From the NCBI RefSeq assembly GCF_014836755.1, contig NZ_JACSQF010000007.1, positions 1-64,000 on the forward strand: DNA of 64,000 nt. The letters run 5' to 3'. The position numbers were made by a program, and so were the translations under genes. The notes beneath the pieces were generated by a model, which made no database searches, was not told the DNA's origin, and worked only from the letters and a program-made list of their open reading frames with translations. The DNA comes from Oerskovia merdavium. GTDB lineage: Bacteria; Actinomycetota; Actinomycetes; Actinomycetales; Cellulomonadaceae. Shown in pieces: positions 24,909 through 32,238 of this stretch (its first letter is position 1; each line of letters begins with the position of its first letter).

Positions 24909-26009
24909 ATGATCCATACCGAAGGGCTGACCAAGACGTTCCATCGCAAGAAGGAAGTGGTCGAGGCGGTCAAGGGCATCGACGTCGACGTCCGCGAGGG
25001 GGAGCTCGTCGCGTTCCTCGGCCCCAACGGCGCCGGGAAGTCCACGACCCTGCGCATGCTCACGAGCCTCCTCGAACCCACTGCGGGCCGCGCCCAGGTC
25101 GCGGGCTTCGACATCCGCACCCAGCCCGCCGAGGTCCGGTCGCGCATCGGCTACATCGGCCAGGGCAACGGGGGAGGGTTCTCCTACCGGGTCGCGGACG
25201 AGCTCCACAACCAGGGCCGCTTCTACGGGCTGCCCGCCGCCGAGTACCAGCGCCGCGCCGCGGACCTCCTCGCCGCTCTCGAGCTCGACGGCCTCGGCAA
25301 GCGCACGGTCCAGAGCCTGTCGGGCGGGCAGCGCCGCCGCCTCGACGTGGCGCTCGGCCTCATGAACCACCCGCCCCTGCTGTTCCTCGACGAGCCCACC
25401 ACGGGCCTCGACCCGCACAGCCGCGCGAACCTCTGGGAGCACATCGGTGCGTTGCGCGAGAGGTACGGCATGACGATCGTGCTCACCACGCACTACCTCG
25501 ACGAGGCCGACTCGATGGCCGAGCGCGTCGTCGTGATCGACCACGGCACGATCGTCGCCGACGCCCCGCCGGCCGCGCTCAAGCGCGACCACGCGGACGA
25601 CGTCGTGACGCTCGTCGTCGCCGGCACGCCAGGTTCCCAGGGCCAGGTGCCCGACGACGTCACGCGCGTCCGCGCCGCCCTCGCCCCGGTCGTGGGTGGC
25701 GTGGGCAGCGTGGGCGAGGGAGGAGGGGTCGGGCGCGACGGAGCGGGGCGGGCCGGCGGACCCGACCGAGCCGACCGAGCCGACCTGGCCGACGGGTCCG
25801 CCGGCCAGAGGCTGCAGGCGACCGTCGGCGCCGGGGGAGACGTCACCGTGACCCTGTCCACGACGCACGGCGCCGACCGGCTGCCCGAGGCGATCGAGTC
25901 CTTGCGCGTCGCAGGGTTCGCGGTCCGGTCGGCCGGGCTCAAGCAGGCGAGCCTCGACGACGTGTTCCTCAACCTGACCGGTCGGAGCCTGCGCGAGGAG
26001 GCGGCGTGA
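24909..26009 (+). CDS. ABC-type multidrug exporter ATP-binding protein (DrrA-like)
   Basis: A 366-residue ATPase with Walker A GPNGAGKST, signature LSGGQRRRLDVALG, Walker B LLFLDEPTTGLD and the H-loop TTHYLDEAD. The first 230 residues are the nucleotide-binding domain and the rest is a DrrA/NatA-type accessory domain. That domain is interrupted by a Gly/Val- then Arg/Ala/Asp-rich stretch (residues about 255-300) with repeated DRA units. It overlaps the permease start by 1 bp (TGATG). It powers export of an unidentified compound, probably under control of the divergent TetR protein. Confidence 0.92.
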   Translation: MIHTEGLTKTFHRKKEVVEAVKGIDVDVREGELVAFLGPNGAGKSTTLRMLTSLLEPTAGRAQVAGFDIRTQPAEVRSRIGYIGQGNGGGFSYRVADELHNQGRFYGLPAAEYQRRAADLLAALELDGLGKRTVQSLSGGQRRRLDVALGLMNHPPLLFLDEPTTGLDPHSRANLWEHIGALRERYGMTIVLTTHYLDEADSMAERVVVIDHGTIVADAPPAALKRDHADDVVTLVVAGTPGSQGQVPDDVTRVRAALAPVVGGVGSVGEGGGVGRDGAGRAGGPDRADRADLADGSAGQRLQATVGAGGDVTVTLSTTHGADRLPEAIESLRVAGFAVRSAGLKQASLDDVFLNLTGRSLREEAA

Positions 26010-26983
26010 TGGACGAGCAGACGGAACCGACGACGGGCACCGGCGCGGGAGCCGGTCCGGGGACCGGACCGGAGGTCGGCCGCGCGGCGGCGCGCACGGG
26101 CCTGACGAACCGTGCGCCCGGCACGGGCGGGACCTCGACGCAGACCGCACCACGGACCGGGGTGAGGGAGCAGATCGACCGACGCTCCGACGTCGGGCGC
26201 TCGCGGGCCGGGAAGTTCCTCGGCGACACCTGGGCCGTGTTCACGCGCGAGATCCTCCTGGTCCTGCGCGACCCCTTCACCCTCATCTTCTCGCTGCTCC
26301 AGCCGCTGATCTTCCTGGCCCTGTTCGGACCGCTGCTGACCGGCGCCGTGGGCGGCGGCATGGGCGGACCCGGCGGGTCGACCGCCGCGACGCTCCAGTG
26401 GTTCGTGCCCGGCGTGATCGTCATGATCTCCCTGTTCGGCACCTCGATGACGGGCTCGAACCTGCTCTACGAGATGATGACCGGCTCCTACGAGCGGGTC
26501 CTCGCGACGCCGCTCGACCGGTCGGCGATCCTCGTGGGCCGTGCCCTCAAGGAGTTCGCACCGCTCGTGGTCCAGGGGCTCCTCATCGCGGTCGTGTGCA
26601 TCCCGTTCGGCTTCACGTTCTACCCGCTGCACGCGCTCGCGGGCCTCGCGCTCCTGGGGCTGTTCGGCGTGGGCGTCGGCGCCCTGTCGTGCGCGCTCGC
26701 CCTCGCCGCGAAGAACCGCGAGTGGCTGTTCTGGGGCGTGCAGCAGTCGCTGCTGTTCCCGCTGCTCATCCTGTCCGGCATGATGCTGCCGCTCGAGGCC
26801 GGGCCGTCATGGATGCAGACCGCGTCGAAGTTCAACCCGCTGACCTACATGGTCGATGCCGAGCGGGCCCTGTTCGGCGGGACGTTCGCGAGCACCGAGG
26901 TCCTGTGGGGCGTGGTCGCGGCGGCGGTCACCTGCGCCGTGGGGCTGTTCGTCGGCATCCGCCGCACCCGGAAGTCGGTGTGA
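26009..26983 (+). CDS. ABC-2 type exporter permease (DrrB-like)
   Basis: A 324-residue membrane subunit. The first 70 residues are a Gly/Thr/Pro-rich cytoplasmic tail; six hydrophobic segments follow from FLGDTWAVFTREILLVLRDP. The family motif YERVLATPLDRSAILVGRAL and the late NPLTYMVDAERALFGG mark the DrrB/ABC-2 group. The start ATG at 26009 overlaps the ATPase stop. The pair makes a complete exporter. Confidence 0.92.
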   Translation: MDEQTEPTTGTGAGAGPGTGPEVGRAAARTGLTNRAPGTGGTSTQTAPRTGVREQIDRRSDVGRSRAGKFLGDTWAVFTREILLVLRDPFTLIFSLLQPLIFLALFGPLLTGAVGGGMGGPGGSTAATLQWFVPGVIVMISLFGTSMTGSNLLYEMMTGSYERVLATPLDRSAILVGRALKEFAPLVVQGLLIAVVCIPFGFTFYPLHALAGLALLGLFGVGVGALSCALALAAKNREWLFWGVQQSLLFPLLILSGMMLPLEAGPSWMQTASKFNPLTYMVDAERALFGGTFASTEVLWGVVAAAVTCAVGLFVGIRRTRKSV

Positions 26984-27597
26984 GCGCCGTGGGCAGGGTG
27001 ACGTTCGACGTCGGGCTGTCCCTCGACGGGTACGTCGCGGGACCGCACCAGTCCCTCGAGAACCCCCTCGGCGAGGGCGGCGAGGAGCTGCACCGGTGGA
27101 TGTTCGAGGAGCCCGAGGCCAACACGGCCGCGCTCGAGTCCATCGCCGCCCCCACCGCTTTCGTCATGGGGCGCAACATGTTCGCGCCCGGTCGCGGGCC
27201 GTGGGACGAGTCCTGGAGGGGATGGTGGGGCGAGGAACCGCCCTACCACGCGCCCGTGTTCGTGCTCACGCACCACCCGCGCGAACCCCTCGTCATGCAG
27301 GGCGGCACGACGTTCTTCTTCGTCACGGACGGTTTCGAGTCCGCGCTGTCGCAGGCGCTCGCCGCCTCCCGCGACGGGCACGTCGGGATCGCGGGCGGCG
27401 CCTCGACCATGCGGGCCTACCTCGCGGCGGGCCTCGTCGACGAGTTCGGGCTGCACGTCGCGCCCGTGCTCCTGGGGGCGGGCGAGCGGTTGTTCGAGGG
27501 CCTGGGCGACCTGCGGGTCGAGCCCGGGCCGGTGAGCAGCAACCATCTGGTGACTCATCTGTCGTACCGCGTGGTGAGGGGCCTCGTCGGGGAGTGA
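26980..27597 (+). CDS. dihydrofolate reductase-like family protein (RibD C-terminal fold)
   Basis: A 205-residue protein starting at GTG 26980 (GTGA overlap with the permease stop). The domain begins GRVTFDVGLSLDGYVAGPHQ and contains PTAFVMGRNMFAPG and the nucleotide-binding segment HVGIAGGASTMRAYLAAGLVDEF. This is the RibD_C/DHFR-like group common in actinobacteria. Such proteins are reductases of uncertain substrate. Being last in the exporter operon it may protect against, or modify, the exported compound, but that is a guess. Confidence 0.9.
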   Translation: MSAVGRVTFDVGLSLDGYVAGPHQSLENPLGEGGEELHRWMFEEPEANTAALESIAAPTAFVMGRNMFAPGRGPWDESWRGWWGEEPPYHAPVFVLTHHPREPLVMQGGTTFFFVTDGFESALSQALAASRDGHVGIAGGASTMRAYLAAGLVDEFGLHVAPVLLGAGERLFEGLGDLRVEPGPVSSNHLVTHLSYRVVRGLVGE

Positions 27598-27616
27598 CGA
27601 GTGCTTGACTGGCGCG

Positions 27617-28054
27617 ATGACCACCGCGACGCCGAGCACCCCGCCCGAGCCTGCGCCGTCGGGCCTCACGCTGCCCGCGCTCACCGAGCGCGTCGAGGCC
27701 GTGTCCGCGCTCTACGCGCGCAAGTTCGGGATCGAGCGCGACCCCGACTGGTTCGTGCTCAAGCTCGCCGAGGAGATGGGCGAGCTCACGCAGGCGTACC
27801 TCACGACCACGGGGCGCACGCGGCCCCGGGCCGCGCCGGGCGAGGTGCCCGACGACGGGCGGGCGGCGCTCGCAGCCGAGGTCGCCGACGTGCTCGCGCA
27901 CCTGCTCCTGCTCGCGCGGTCCCAGGGGATCGACGTCGAGCGGGCCGTCGAGGAGAAGTGGCTCGTGTGGGAGGGCGAGGCCGGGGACAGGCCGGGGCCG
28001 GCCGGAAGTCCGCGGTGGCCGACCCGCCGAGGTAGAGGGCCGGCGTCGAGGTAG
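27617..28054 (+). CDS. MazG-like nucleotide pyrophosphohydrolase
   Basis: A 145-residue protein starting at ATG 27617. Metal-binding motifs of the all-alpha NTP-PPase fold are present: KLAEEMGELTQAYL (EExxE-like) and AAEVADVLAHLLLLA (E...D). It would hydrolyse nucleoside triphosphates to monophosphates as a housecleaning step. The last 20 residues (GPAGSPRWPTRRGRGPASR) are encoded by a hairpin repeat, and its TAG stop is part of the repeat arm, so the original C-terminus was probably different. Confidence 0.82.
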   Translation: MTTATPSTPPEPAPSGLTLPALTERVEAVSALYARKFGIERDPDWFVLKLAEEMGELTQAYLTTTGRTRPRAAPGEVPDDGRAALAAEVADVLAHLLLLARSQGIDVERAVEEKWLVWEGEAGDRPGPAGSPRWPTRRGRGPASR

Positions 28055-28096
28055 AGGGTCCGGACCCTCTACCTCGACGGGAAGCCTCTACCCCGG
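28027..28096. repeat. family-2 four-arm nested hairpin (CGAGGTAGA)
   Basis: The inner part is a perfect 36-bp palindrome (28044-28079) with arms CGTCGAGGTAGAGGGTCC and their complement, no loop. Outside it, CCGAGGTAGAGG (28027-28038) pairs with CCTCTACCCCGG (28085-28096), 11 of 12. The motif CGAGGTAGA thus occurs twice per side. The 3' end of the MazG-like gene runs into it. Sister elements are at 29168 and 31202. Confidence 0.92.
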
Positions 28097-28191
28097 GGTC
28101 CAACGGCCGATGGCTGGTGGCCCCCGCCTCGGTGGCCGTCGCCCGGCGCGGGCGGTTGCAGCCTCCCGGCGGCCGCGCCAGGATGTCCGGC

Positions 28192-28524
28192 ATGACCACT
28201 TCCCCCGTCTCTGAACCCGCACGAACGCCTGCCCGCGGGCTGGGTCGAGGCGAGGTGCTCGGGTTCGTCGCCGGAGTGCTGCTCGTCGGCGTCGGGGTGT
28301 GGCTCGCGTCGCGGCCCTACGGTGCTGCCTCGTTCGGGTGGTTCGCGTACGCGCCGCTGTCGGGGGAGATGTTCAACCCCTCCCGCCCGTGGTCCCAGGT
28401 CCTCGGGTTCGTCGCGCTGGGGGCAGGGCTCCTGGTGCTCGGCTTCGTCGCGGGGTGGGCGGTCGCGCGTCGGCGGGGCGGCGGCGGCGGGGCGGCACGA
28501 CCTGCGGAGCGACCGGATGCGTGA
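28192..28524 (+). CDS. small membrane protein, unknown function
   Basis: A 110-residue protein with two hydrophobic helices, VLGFVAGVLLVGVGVWLAS and VLGFVALGAGLLVLGFVAGW, an exposed loop with YGAASFGWFAYAPLSGEMF and an Arg/Gly-rich cytoplasmic tail. ATG 28192 is used; ATG 28183 three codons earlier is possible. No clear ribosome site is seen. I do not recognise a family. The next gene also encodes a two-helix membrane protein, and both lie between two hairpin elements of the same family. Confidence 0.7.
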   Translation: MTTSPVSEPARTPARGLGRGEVLGFVAGVLLVGVGVWLASRPYGAASFGWFAYAPLSGEMFNPSRPWSQVLGFVALGAGLLVLGFVAGWAVARRRGGGGGAARPAERPDA

Positions 28525-28648
28525 CGTGAGCGACCCAGGAGGTGCCGGGGCGCCTGTCGCACGGGCCGACGGGCGGGGTGGTTCCGGACGGGCTGGTCGG
28601 GACCGCGACCCAGGATCTGGGCGCGCCCCTTCCGTCGGGGAAGGACCG

Positions 28649-29176
28649 ATGACGGGGCGCGGGGGCTCGGTGTTCACCGAGGTGCGCCACGCGTCCGTCG
28701 TCACCCAGGCGCTGGTCATGACGCTCGGTCTTGCGATCACCGGGCTGACGGTGGGCCTTGCGGTGTCACCCACAGGAGGGCTCGGATGGCTCGACGTGCT
28801 GCCCGGCACCCTGGCGCTCGCGATCTGTGCCGCGGCCGCGCGCATGTCGTCGGTCGTGGCGGTCGGGCCCGATGCCATGACGCTCTCGCTCCGCCTGGGC
28901 GGGGTGCCGGTCTGGCGTCGTCGGATCCCTGGCCACGAGATCGATCAGGTCCAGGGAGGGGCAGCCGGCGGGCCGACGGTCGACGCACTGTCCGCGGGCG
29001 GGCTCGGTCTCCGGTTCCTCGGTGGTGGTCGGGTCGCGCTCATGGTCCGTCAAGGAGAGGCTGTGCGGATCGTGGTGGGCGGCGGACGACGCGAGTACCT
29101 GGTCGCGAGCGGCCGGGCGCGCGAGCTGACCGCGGCCGTGGCGGCGCTCGCCGCCCGCACCTCGACACCGAGATAG
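28649..29176 (+). CDS. membrane protein with two helices and a soluble C-terminal domain
   Basis: A 175-residue protein. Two hydrophobic helices near the start (VVTQALVMTLGLAITGLTVG and GTLALAICAAAARMSSVVAV) are followed by a beta-rich part, MTLSLRLGGVPVWRRRIPGHEI, GLRFLGGGRVALMVRQGEAVRI, which resembles bacterial PH-like domains. I chose ATG 28649 because codon bias is absent upstream, although GGAAGGA is only 3 bases before it. The last codons and the TAG stop lie in a hairpin element. Function unknown. Confidence 0.72.
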   Translation: MTGRGGSVFTEVRHASVVTQALVMTLGLAITGLTVGLAVSPTGGLGWLDVLPGTLALAICAAAARMSSVVAVGPDAMTLSLRLGGVPVWRRRIPGHEIDQVQGGAAGGPTVDALSAGGLGLRFLGGGRVALMVRQGEAVRIVVGGGRREYLVASGRARELTAAVAALAARTSTPR

Positions 29177-29237
29177 AAGGCCGGCGTCGAGGTAGAGGGC
29201 CCGGACCCTCTGTCTCGACGGGAGGTCTCTACCTCGG
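29168..29237. repeat. family-2 four-arm nested hairpin (diverged copy)
   Basis: Inner arms CGTCGAGGTAGAGGGCCC (29185-29202) and GGACCCTCTGTCTCGACG (29203-29220) pair at 15 of 18 positions. Outer arms CCGAGATAGAAGG (29168-29180) and CTCTACCTCGG (to 29237) enclose them. Layout and spacing equal those of the element at 28027. It provides the TAG stop of the upstream gene and ends 37 bp before the HAD gene. Confidence 0.88.
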
Positions 29238-29274
29238 CGGCCGTGCGTCCATGGTGCACGGCAGAATCGATCCC

Positions 29275-30063
29275 GTGACCACCGCGAACCCTCCCTATCG
29301 ACTGGCCCTCCTCGACCTCGACGGGACGCTGACCGACTCGGCCCCCGGCATCCTCTCCTCGGTCCGGCACGCCTACGCGACCCTGGGGATCGAGACCCCG
29401 ACCGACGAGACCCTGCGGCGCTTCGTCGGCCCTCCGCTCCACGAGACGTTCGCGCTGCACGGGGTCCCCGTGGACCGGGTCCCAGAGGCCCTCTCGGCGT
29501 ACCGCGAGGTCTACGCGGCCGGAGCCATGCTCGACAACTCGCTCTACCCGGGGATCCTGGAGTGCCTGACGGCGGCGCGCGCCGCCGGTGTCCGGCTCGC
29601 GGTCGCCACGTCCAAGCCCGAGGTCTACGCGCGCCGCATCACCGCGCACTTCGGGATCGACGACCTGGTCGAGGGGGTCTACGGCGCGACCCTCGACGGA
29701 TCGCGCGGCTCCAAGGCGGACGTGATCGAGCACGCGCTCGCGTCGCTGGCGGCGTCCGACGGCGTGGTCGGCGGGGCTGACGCCGCGGCGTCTTCGGCAG
29801 CCTCGGCAGCCTCGGCAGCCTCGGAGAGCGAGGAAGCTCCGGGTGCGGGGCGTGTCGGGTCCGTTCCCGACGGCCTGCCGCCGCGCGAGGAGATCGTCAT
29901 GGTCGGCGACCGCGAGCACGACGTGCTGGGGGCCGCTGCGCACGGCATCGGCTGCCTCGGCGTCTCGTGGGGGTACGCCGAGCCGGGGGAGCTCGAGGAC
30001 GCGGGCGCGCTCCGTGTCGTGGCGAGCACCGACGAGCTGGCGCGGGCGCTGCGGGGCGAGTGA
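29275..30063 (+). CDS. HAD-family hydrolase, phosphoglycolate phosphatase-like
   Basis: A 262-residue protein starting at GTG 29275. HAD motif I is LLDLDGTLTDS, motif II VATSKPE, the motif III lysine is in RGSKADVIEHAL and motif IV is VMVGDREHDVLGAA. The helical cap follows motif I. It belongs to the Gph/PpaX-like group, which act on phosphoglycolate, pyrophosphate or related small phosphates. Between motifs III and IV there is a non-conserved 45-residue insert, with the run ASSAASAASAASESEE coded by 9-bp repeats (GCAGCCTCG). No neighbour suggests a substrate. Confidence 0.88.
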   Translation: MTTANPPYRLALLDLDGTLTDSAPGILSSVRHAYATLGIETPTDETLRRFVGPPLHETFALHGVPVDRVPEALSAYREVYAAGAMLDNSLYPGILECLTAARAAGVRLAVATSKPEVYARRITAHFGIDDLVEGVYGATLDGSRGSKADVIEHALASLAASDGVVGGADAAASSAASAASAASESEEAPGAGRVGSVPDGLPPREEIVMVGDREHDVLGAAAHGIGCLGVSWGYAEPGELEDAGALRVVASTDELARALRGE

Positions 30064-30172
30064 CGCCGTCGGGCGGTGAAGAGCGAGGCCGCGAGAACCA
30101 CGGGAGTCGCGAGAGTCGGACCGAAGGGCGTGACGCGCGGACCCTTCAGGAGCGCAAGGACCAGTCGTCAGG

Positions 30173-30200
30173 AGTGCACCGGCGCATCTCGCCGTGCACT
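30173..30200. terminator. hairpin downstream of the HAD gene
   Basis: AGTGCACCGGCG and CGCCGTGCACT form an 11-bp stem with one bulged base and a 5-nt loop. It lies 110 bp after the HAD stop and 28 bp before the MerR-type promoter, so it would insulate the two genes. The rest of the 294-bp gap has a weaker GAAGGG/CCCTTC pair near 30123-30147. Confidence 0.5.
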
Positions 30201-30227
30201 TCCGACAACGAGTCCGCAGACACAGGG

Positions 30228-30258
30228 TTGACCTTGACGTAGCGTCAACTTCTAGGGT
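30228..30258 (+). promoter_or_regulatory. MerR-type promoter with operator in a 19-bp spacer
   Basis: A -35 TTGACC (30228-30233) and a -10 TAGGGT (30253-30258) are separated by 19 bp, the overlong spacing characteristic of MerR-activated promoters. The spacer is filled by the palindrome TTGACGTAGCGTCAA (30234-30248). It stands 100 bp before the TipA-like gene and indicates autoregulation by promoter untwisting. Confidence 0.8.
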
Positions 30259-30357
30259 CGATCGTGCTACCTCACCCGAGGCCTGCAGAACCCGCAGCCC
30301 ACGACGGCGCCCGTCGTCGACGGGCTTCCGCCCCGACCGTCCAGGAAGGAGGAGCGC

Positions 30358-31155
30358 ATGACCGCCAACGCACCGCAGGCCCCGACCGACTGGTCGATCC
30401 AGGAGATCGCCCGCCTCGCCGGGACCACGAGCCGCACGCTGCGTCACTACGACGCGATCGGGCTGCTCGTGCCCAGCAGGGTCGGGCACAACGGCTACCG
30501 GTACTACGACGGGCCCGCGCTCGTCCGCCTCCAGCGGATCCTCCTCCTGCGGGACCTCGGCGTGGGCCTCCCGGCCGTCGCCGAGATCCTGGATCGGGAC
30601 GGTGAGGCGAGCCCGGCCGTGCAGGCGGGGGCCCTGCGGACCCATCTGGACGCCCTGCGGGCCGAGCAGCAGCGGCTGACACGACAGATCGCGTCGGTCG
30701 AGCGCACGATCACGACCATGGAAGGAGGTGGGCGACTCATGGCGGACGAGATGTTCGACGGGTTCGACCACACGAAGCACGAGGCAGAGGTCACCGAGCG
30801 GTGGGGCGCCGAGGCCTACCGGACGGGCGACGCCTGGTGGCGCGGGCTGTCCGCGCAGGACAAGGCGGCGTACCAGGACCGGACCCGGCAGCTGGCCGCC
30901 GACTGGGCGGCCGCCGCTGCGGCAGGCGTCGCGCCCGACGGAGACGAGGCGCAGGCGCTCGCGCGCAGGCACGTCGAGTGGCTGAGCGGGATCCCGGGCA
31001 CCCCGGGGCACGGCTCGGCGCCGGTCAGGGAGTACGTCGTCGGGCTCGGGGAGATGTACGTGGCCGACGAGCGGTTCGCTGCGAGCTACGGCGGCGTCGA
31101 GGGGGCCACGTTCGTGCGGGACGCGCTCGCGGTGTACGCGGAGCGGAACCTGTAG
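30358..31155 (+). CDS. MerR-family regulator, TipA-like
   Basis: A 265-residue activator starting at ATG 30358 with AGGAAGGAGG upstream. Residues about 12-80 form the MerR winged helix (SIQEIARLAGTTSRTLRHYDAIGLL, YRYYDGPALVRLQRILLLRDLG). A long coiled helix follows. The C-terminal 140 residues match the TipAS/antibiotic-recognition domain (EMFDGFDHTKHEAEVTERWG, GEMYVADERFAASYGG). TipA proteins bind thiopeptide-like drugs and activate their own and export genes. The promoter upstream has the matching 19-bp spacer. An internal ATG at 30739 could yield the short TipAS form, as in Streptomyces lividans. Confidence 0.92.
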   Translation: MTANAPQAPTDWSIQEIARLAGTTSRTLRHYDAIGLLVPSRVGHNGYRYYDGPALVRLQRILLLRDLGVGLPAVAEILDRDGEASPAVQAGALRTHLDALRAEQQRLTRQIASVERTITTMEGGGRLMADEMFDGFDHTKHEAEVTERWGAEAYRTGDAWWRGLSAQDKAAYQDRTRQLAADWAAAAAAGVAPDGDEAQALARRHVEWLSGIPGTPGHGSAPVREYVVGLGEMYVADERFAASYGGVEGATFVRDALAVYAERNL

Positions 31156-31201
31156 GTCACCGGCCGCACCGGCCTCCCTGCCACACCCGCCACGACGTGG
31201 G

Positions 31202-31272
31202 GCCGAGGTAGAACGTGCTGCGCGAGGTAGAACGCGACGGGCTCTACCTCGCGCAGCACGTTCTACCTCGGC
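31202..31272. repeat. family-2 four-arm nested hairpin (perfect 30-bp stem)
   Basis: Perfect 30-bp arms at 31202-31231 and 31243-31272 with an 11-nt loop. Each arm contains CGAGGTAGA twice, 18 nt apart, like the nested arms at 28027 and 29168. It lies between the convergent MerR-family and hmuV genes and can terminate both. Confidence 0.93.
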
Positions 31273-31326
31273 GGGCAGAGTCGTCCCCCCGCGTCGGCGT
31301 CGGCGTCGGCGTCGGAGCCGGAGTCG

Positions 31327-32238
31327 TCAGTGGCTCAGGGCCCGTGCCGGCAGGATGATCGGCGCCCCGCCGCCAGGGTGCTCGACGACCTCGACCGGGT
31401 AGTCGTACACCTCGCTCAGCCGCTCGGCCGTCAGCACCTCGGCGGGTGCCCCGTCGGCGACCACGCGGCCGCGAGCCATGAGCGTGACCTGGTCCGCGTA
31501 GGCCGACGCGAGCCCCAGGTCGTGCACGACGACGACCACGGCACCCCCGGCCGCCGCGTGGCGGCGCGCGATCTGCAGCACGAGCTCCTGGTGCTTGAGG
31601 TCGAGCGCGGCGGTCGGCTCGTCGAGCATGAGCAGCCCGGTCCGCTGGGCCAGGACGCGCGCGAGCGCGACGCGCGCCTTCTCGCCCCCGGACAGCGACG
31701 GGAAGTGCCGGTCGGCGAGGTGGGACACGTCGGTCGCGGCGAGCGAGTCGGCGACCGCCTGGTCGTCGGTCTCCTCGAGGGGCGTCCCGCGCCAGGGTGC
31801 GCGGCCCATCTGCACGACGTCGAGCGACGTGAACGGGAAGCTGAGGTGGATCTGCTGCATGAGCACGGCCCGGCGCATCGCGAGCTCGGTCGCGGTCCAC
31901 GACCCGAGCGGGGCGCCGTCGACCAGGACGGACCCGCCGTCGAGCGGCAGGTCGCCCGTGAGCGCACCGAGCAGCGACGACTTGCCCGCGCCGTTCGGCC
32001 CGAGCAGCGCCCGGACCTCGCCGGCCCGCACCGCGACCGACACGTCGCGCAGCACGGGGGTCCCGTCGAGCGAGAGCGTCGCCCCGCGCGCCTCGGTCAC
32101 GACCGTGCCGGGCTCGGGAGTGCCCGGCAGGCGCGACGTGCGCCGTCGCCCTGTGACCGCGGTCCGGAGCGACGACCAGAAGCTGCTGCCCTCGTGGCGC
32201 GACTCGAGCTCCACGATCCCTGAGGTCCCGCGGCTCAT
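31327..32238 (-). CDS. hmuV: heme ABC transporter ATP-binding protein
   Basis: A 303-residue ATPase of the FecE/HmuV class. Motifs are Walker A GPNGAGKSS, signature LSGGEKARVALARVLAQ, Walker B LLMLDEPTAALD and H-loop VVVHDLGLA. About 50 residues before the ATPase domain are disordered. The ATG overlaps the hmuU stop (ATGA), so it is the third gene of hmuTUV. The heme assignment comes from the operon partner and the heme-oxygenase gene just upstream, since siderophore ATPases look alike. Confidence 0.9.
   Translation of the reverse strand: MSRGTSGIVELESRHEGSSFWSSLRTAVTGRRRTSRLPGTPEPGTVVTEARGATLSLDGTPVLRDVSVAVRAGEVRALLGPNGAGKSSLLGALTGDLPLDGGSVLVDGAPLGSWTATELAMRRAVLMQQIHLSFPFTSLDVVQMGRAPWRGTPLEETDDQAVADSLAATDVSHLADRHFPSLSGGEKARVALARVLAQRTGLLMLDEPTAALDLKHQELVLQIARRHAAAGGAVVVVVHDLGLASAYADQVTLMARGRVVADGAPAEVLTAERLSEVYDYPVEVVEHPGGGAPIILPARALSH

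Noticed and set aside
28517-28648. Longer start (ATG 28517) for the membrane protein at 28649
   Set aside because: The 44 added codons lack the GC3 bias of real coding sequence.
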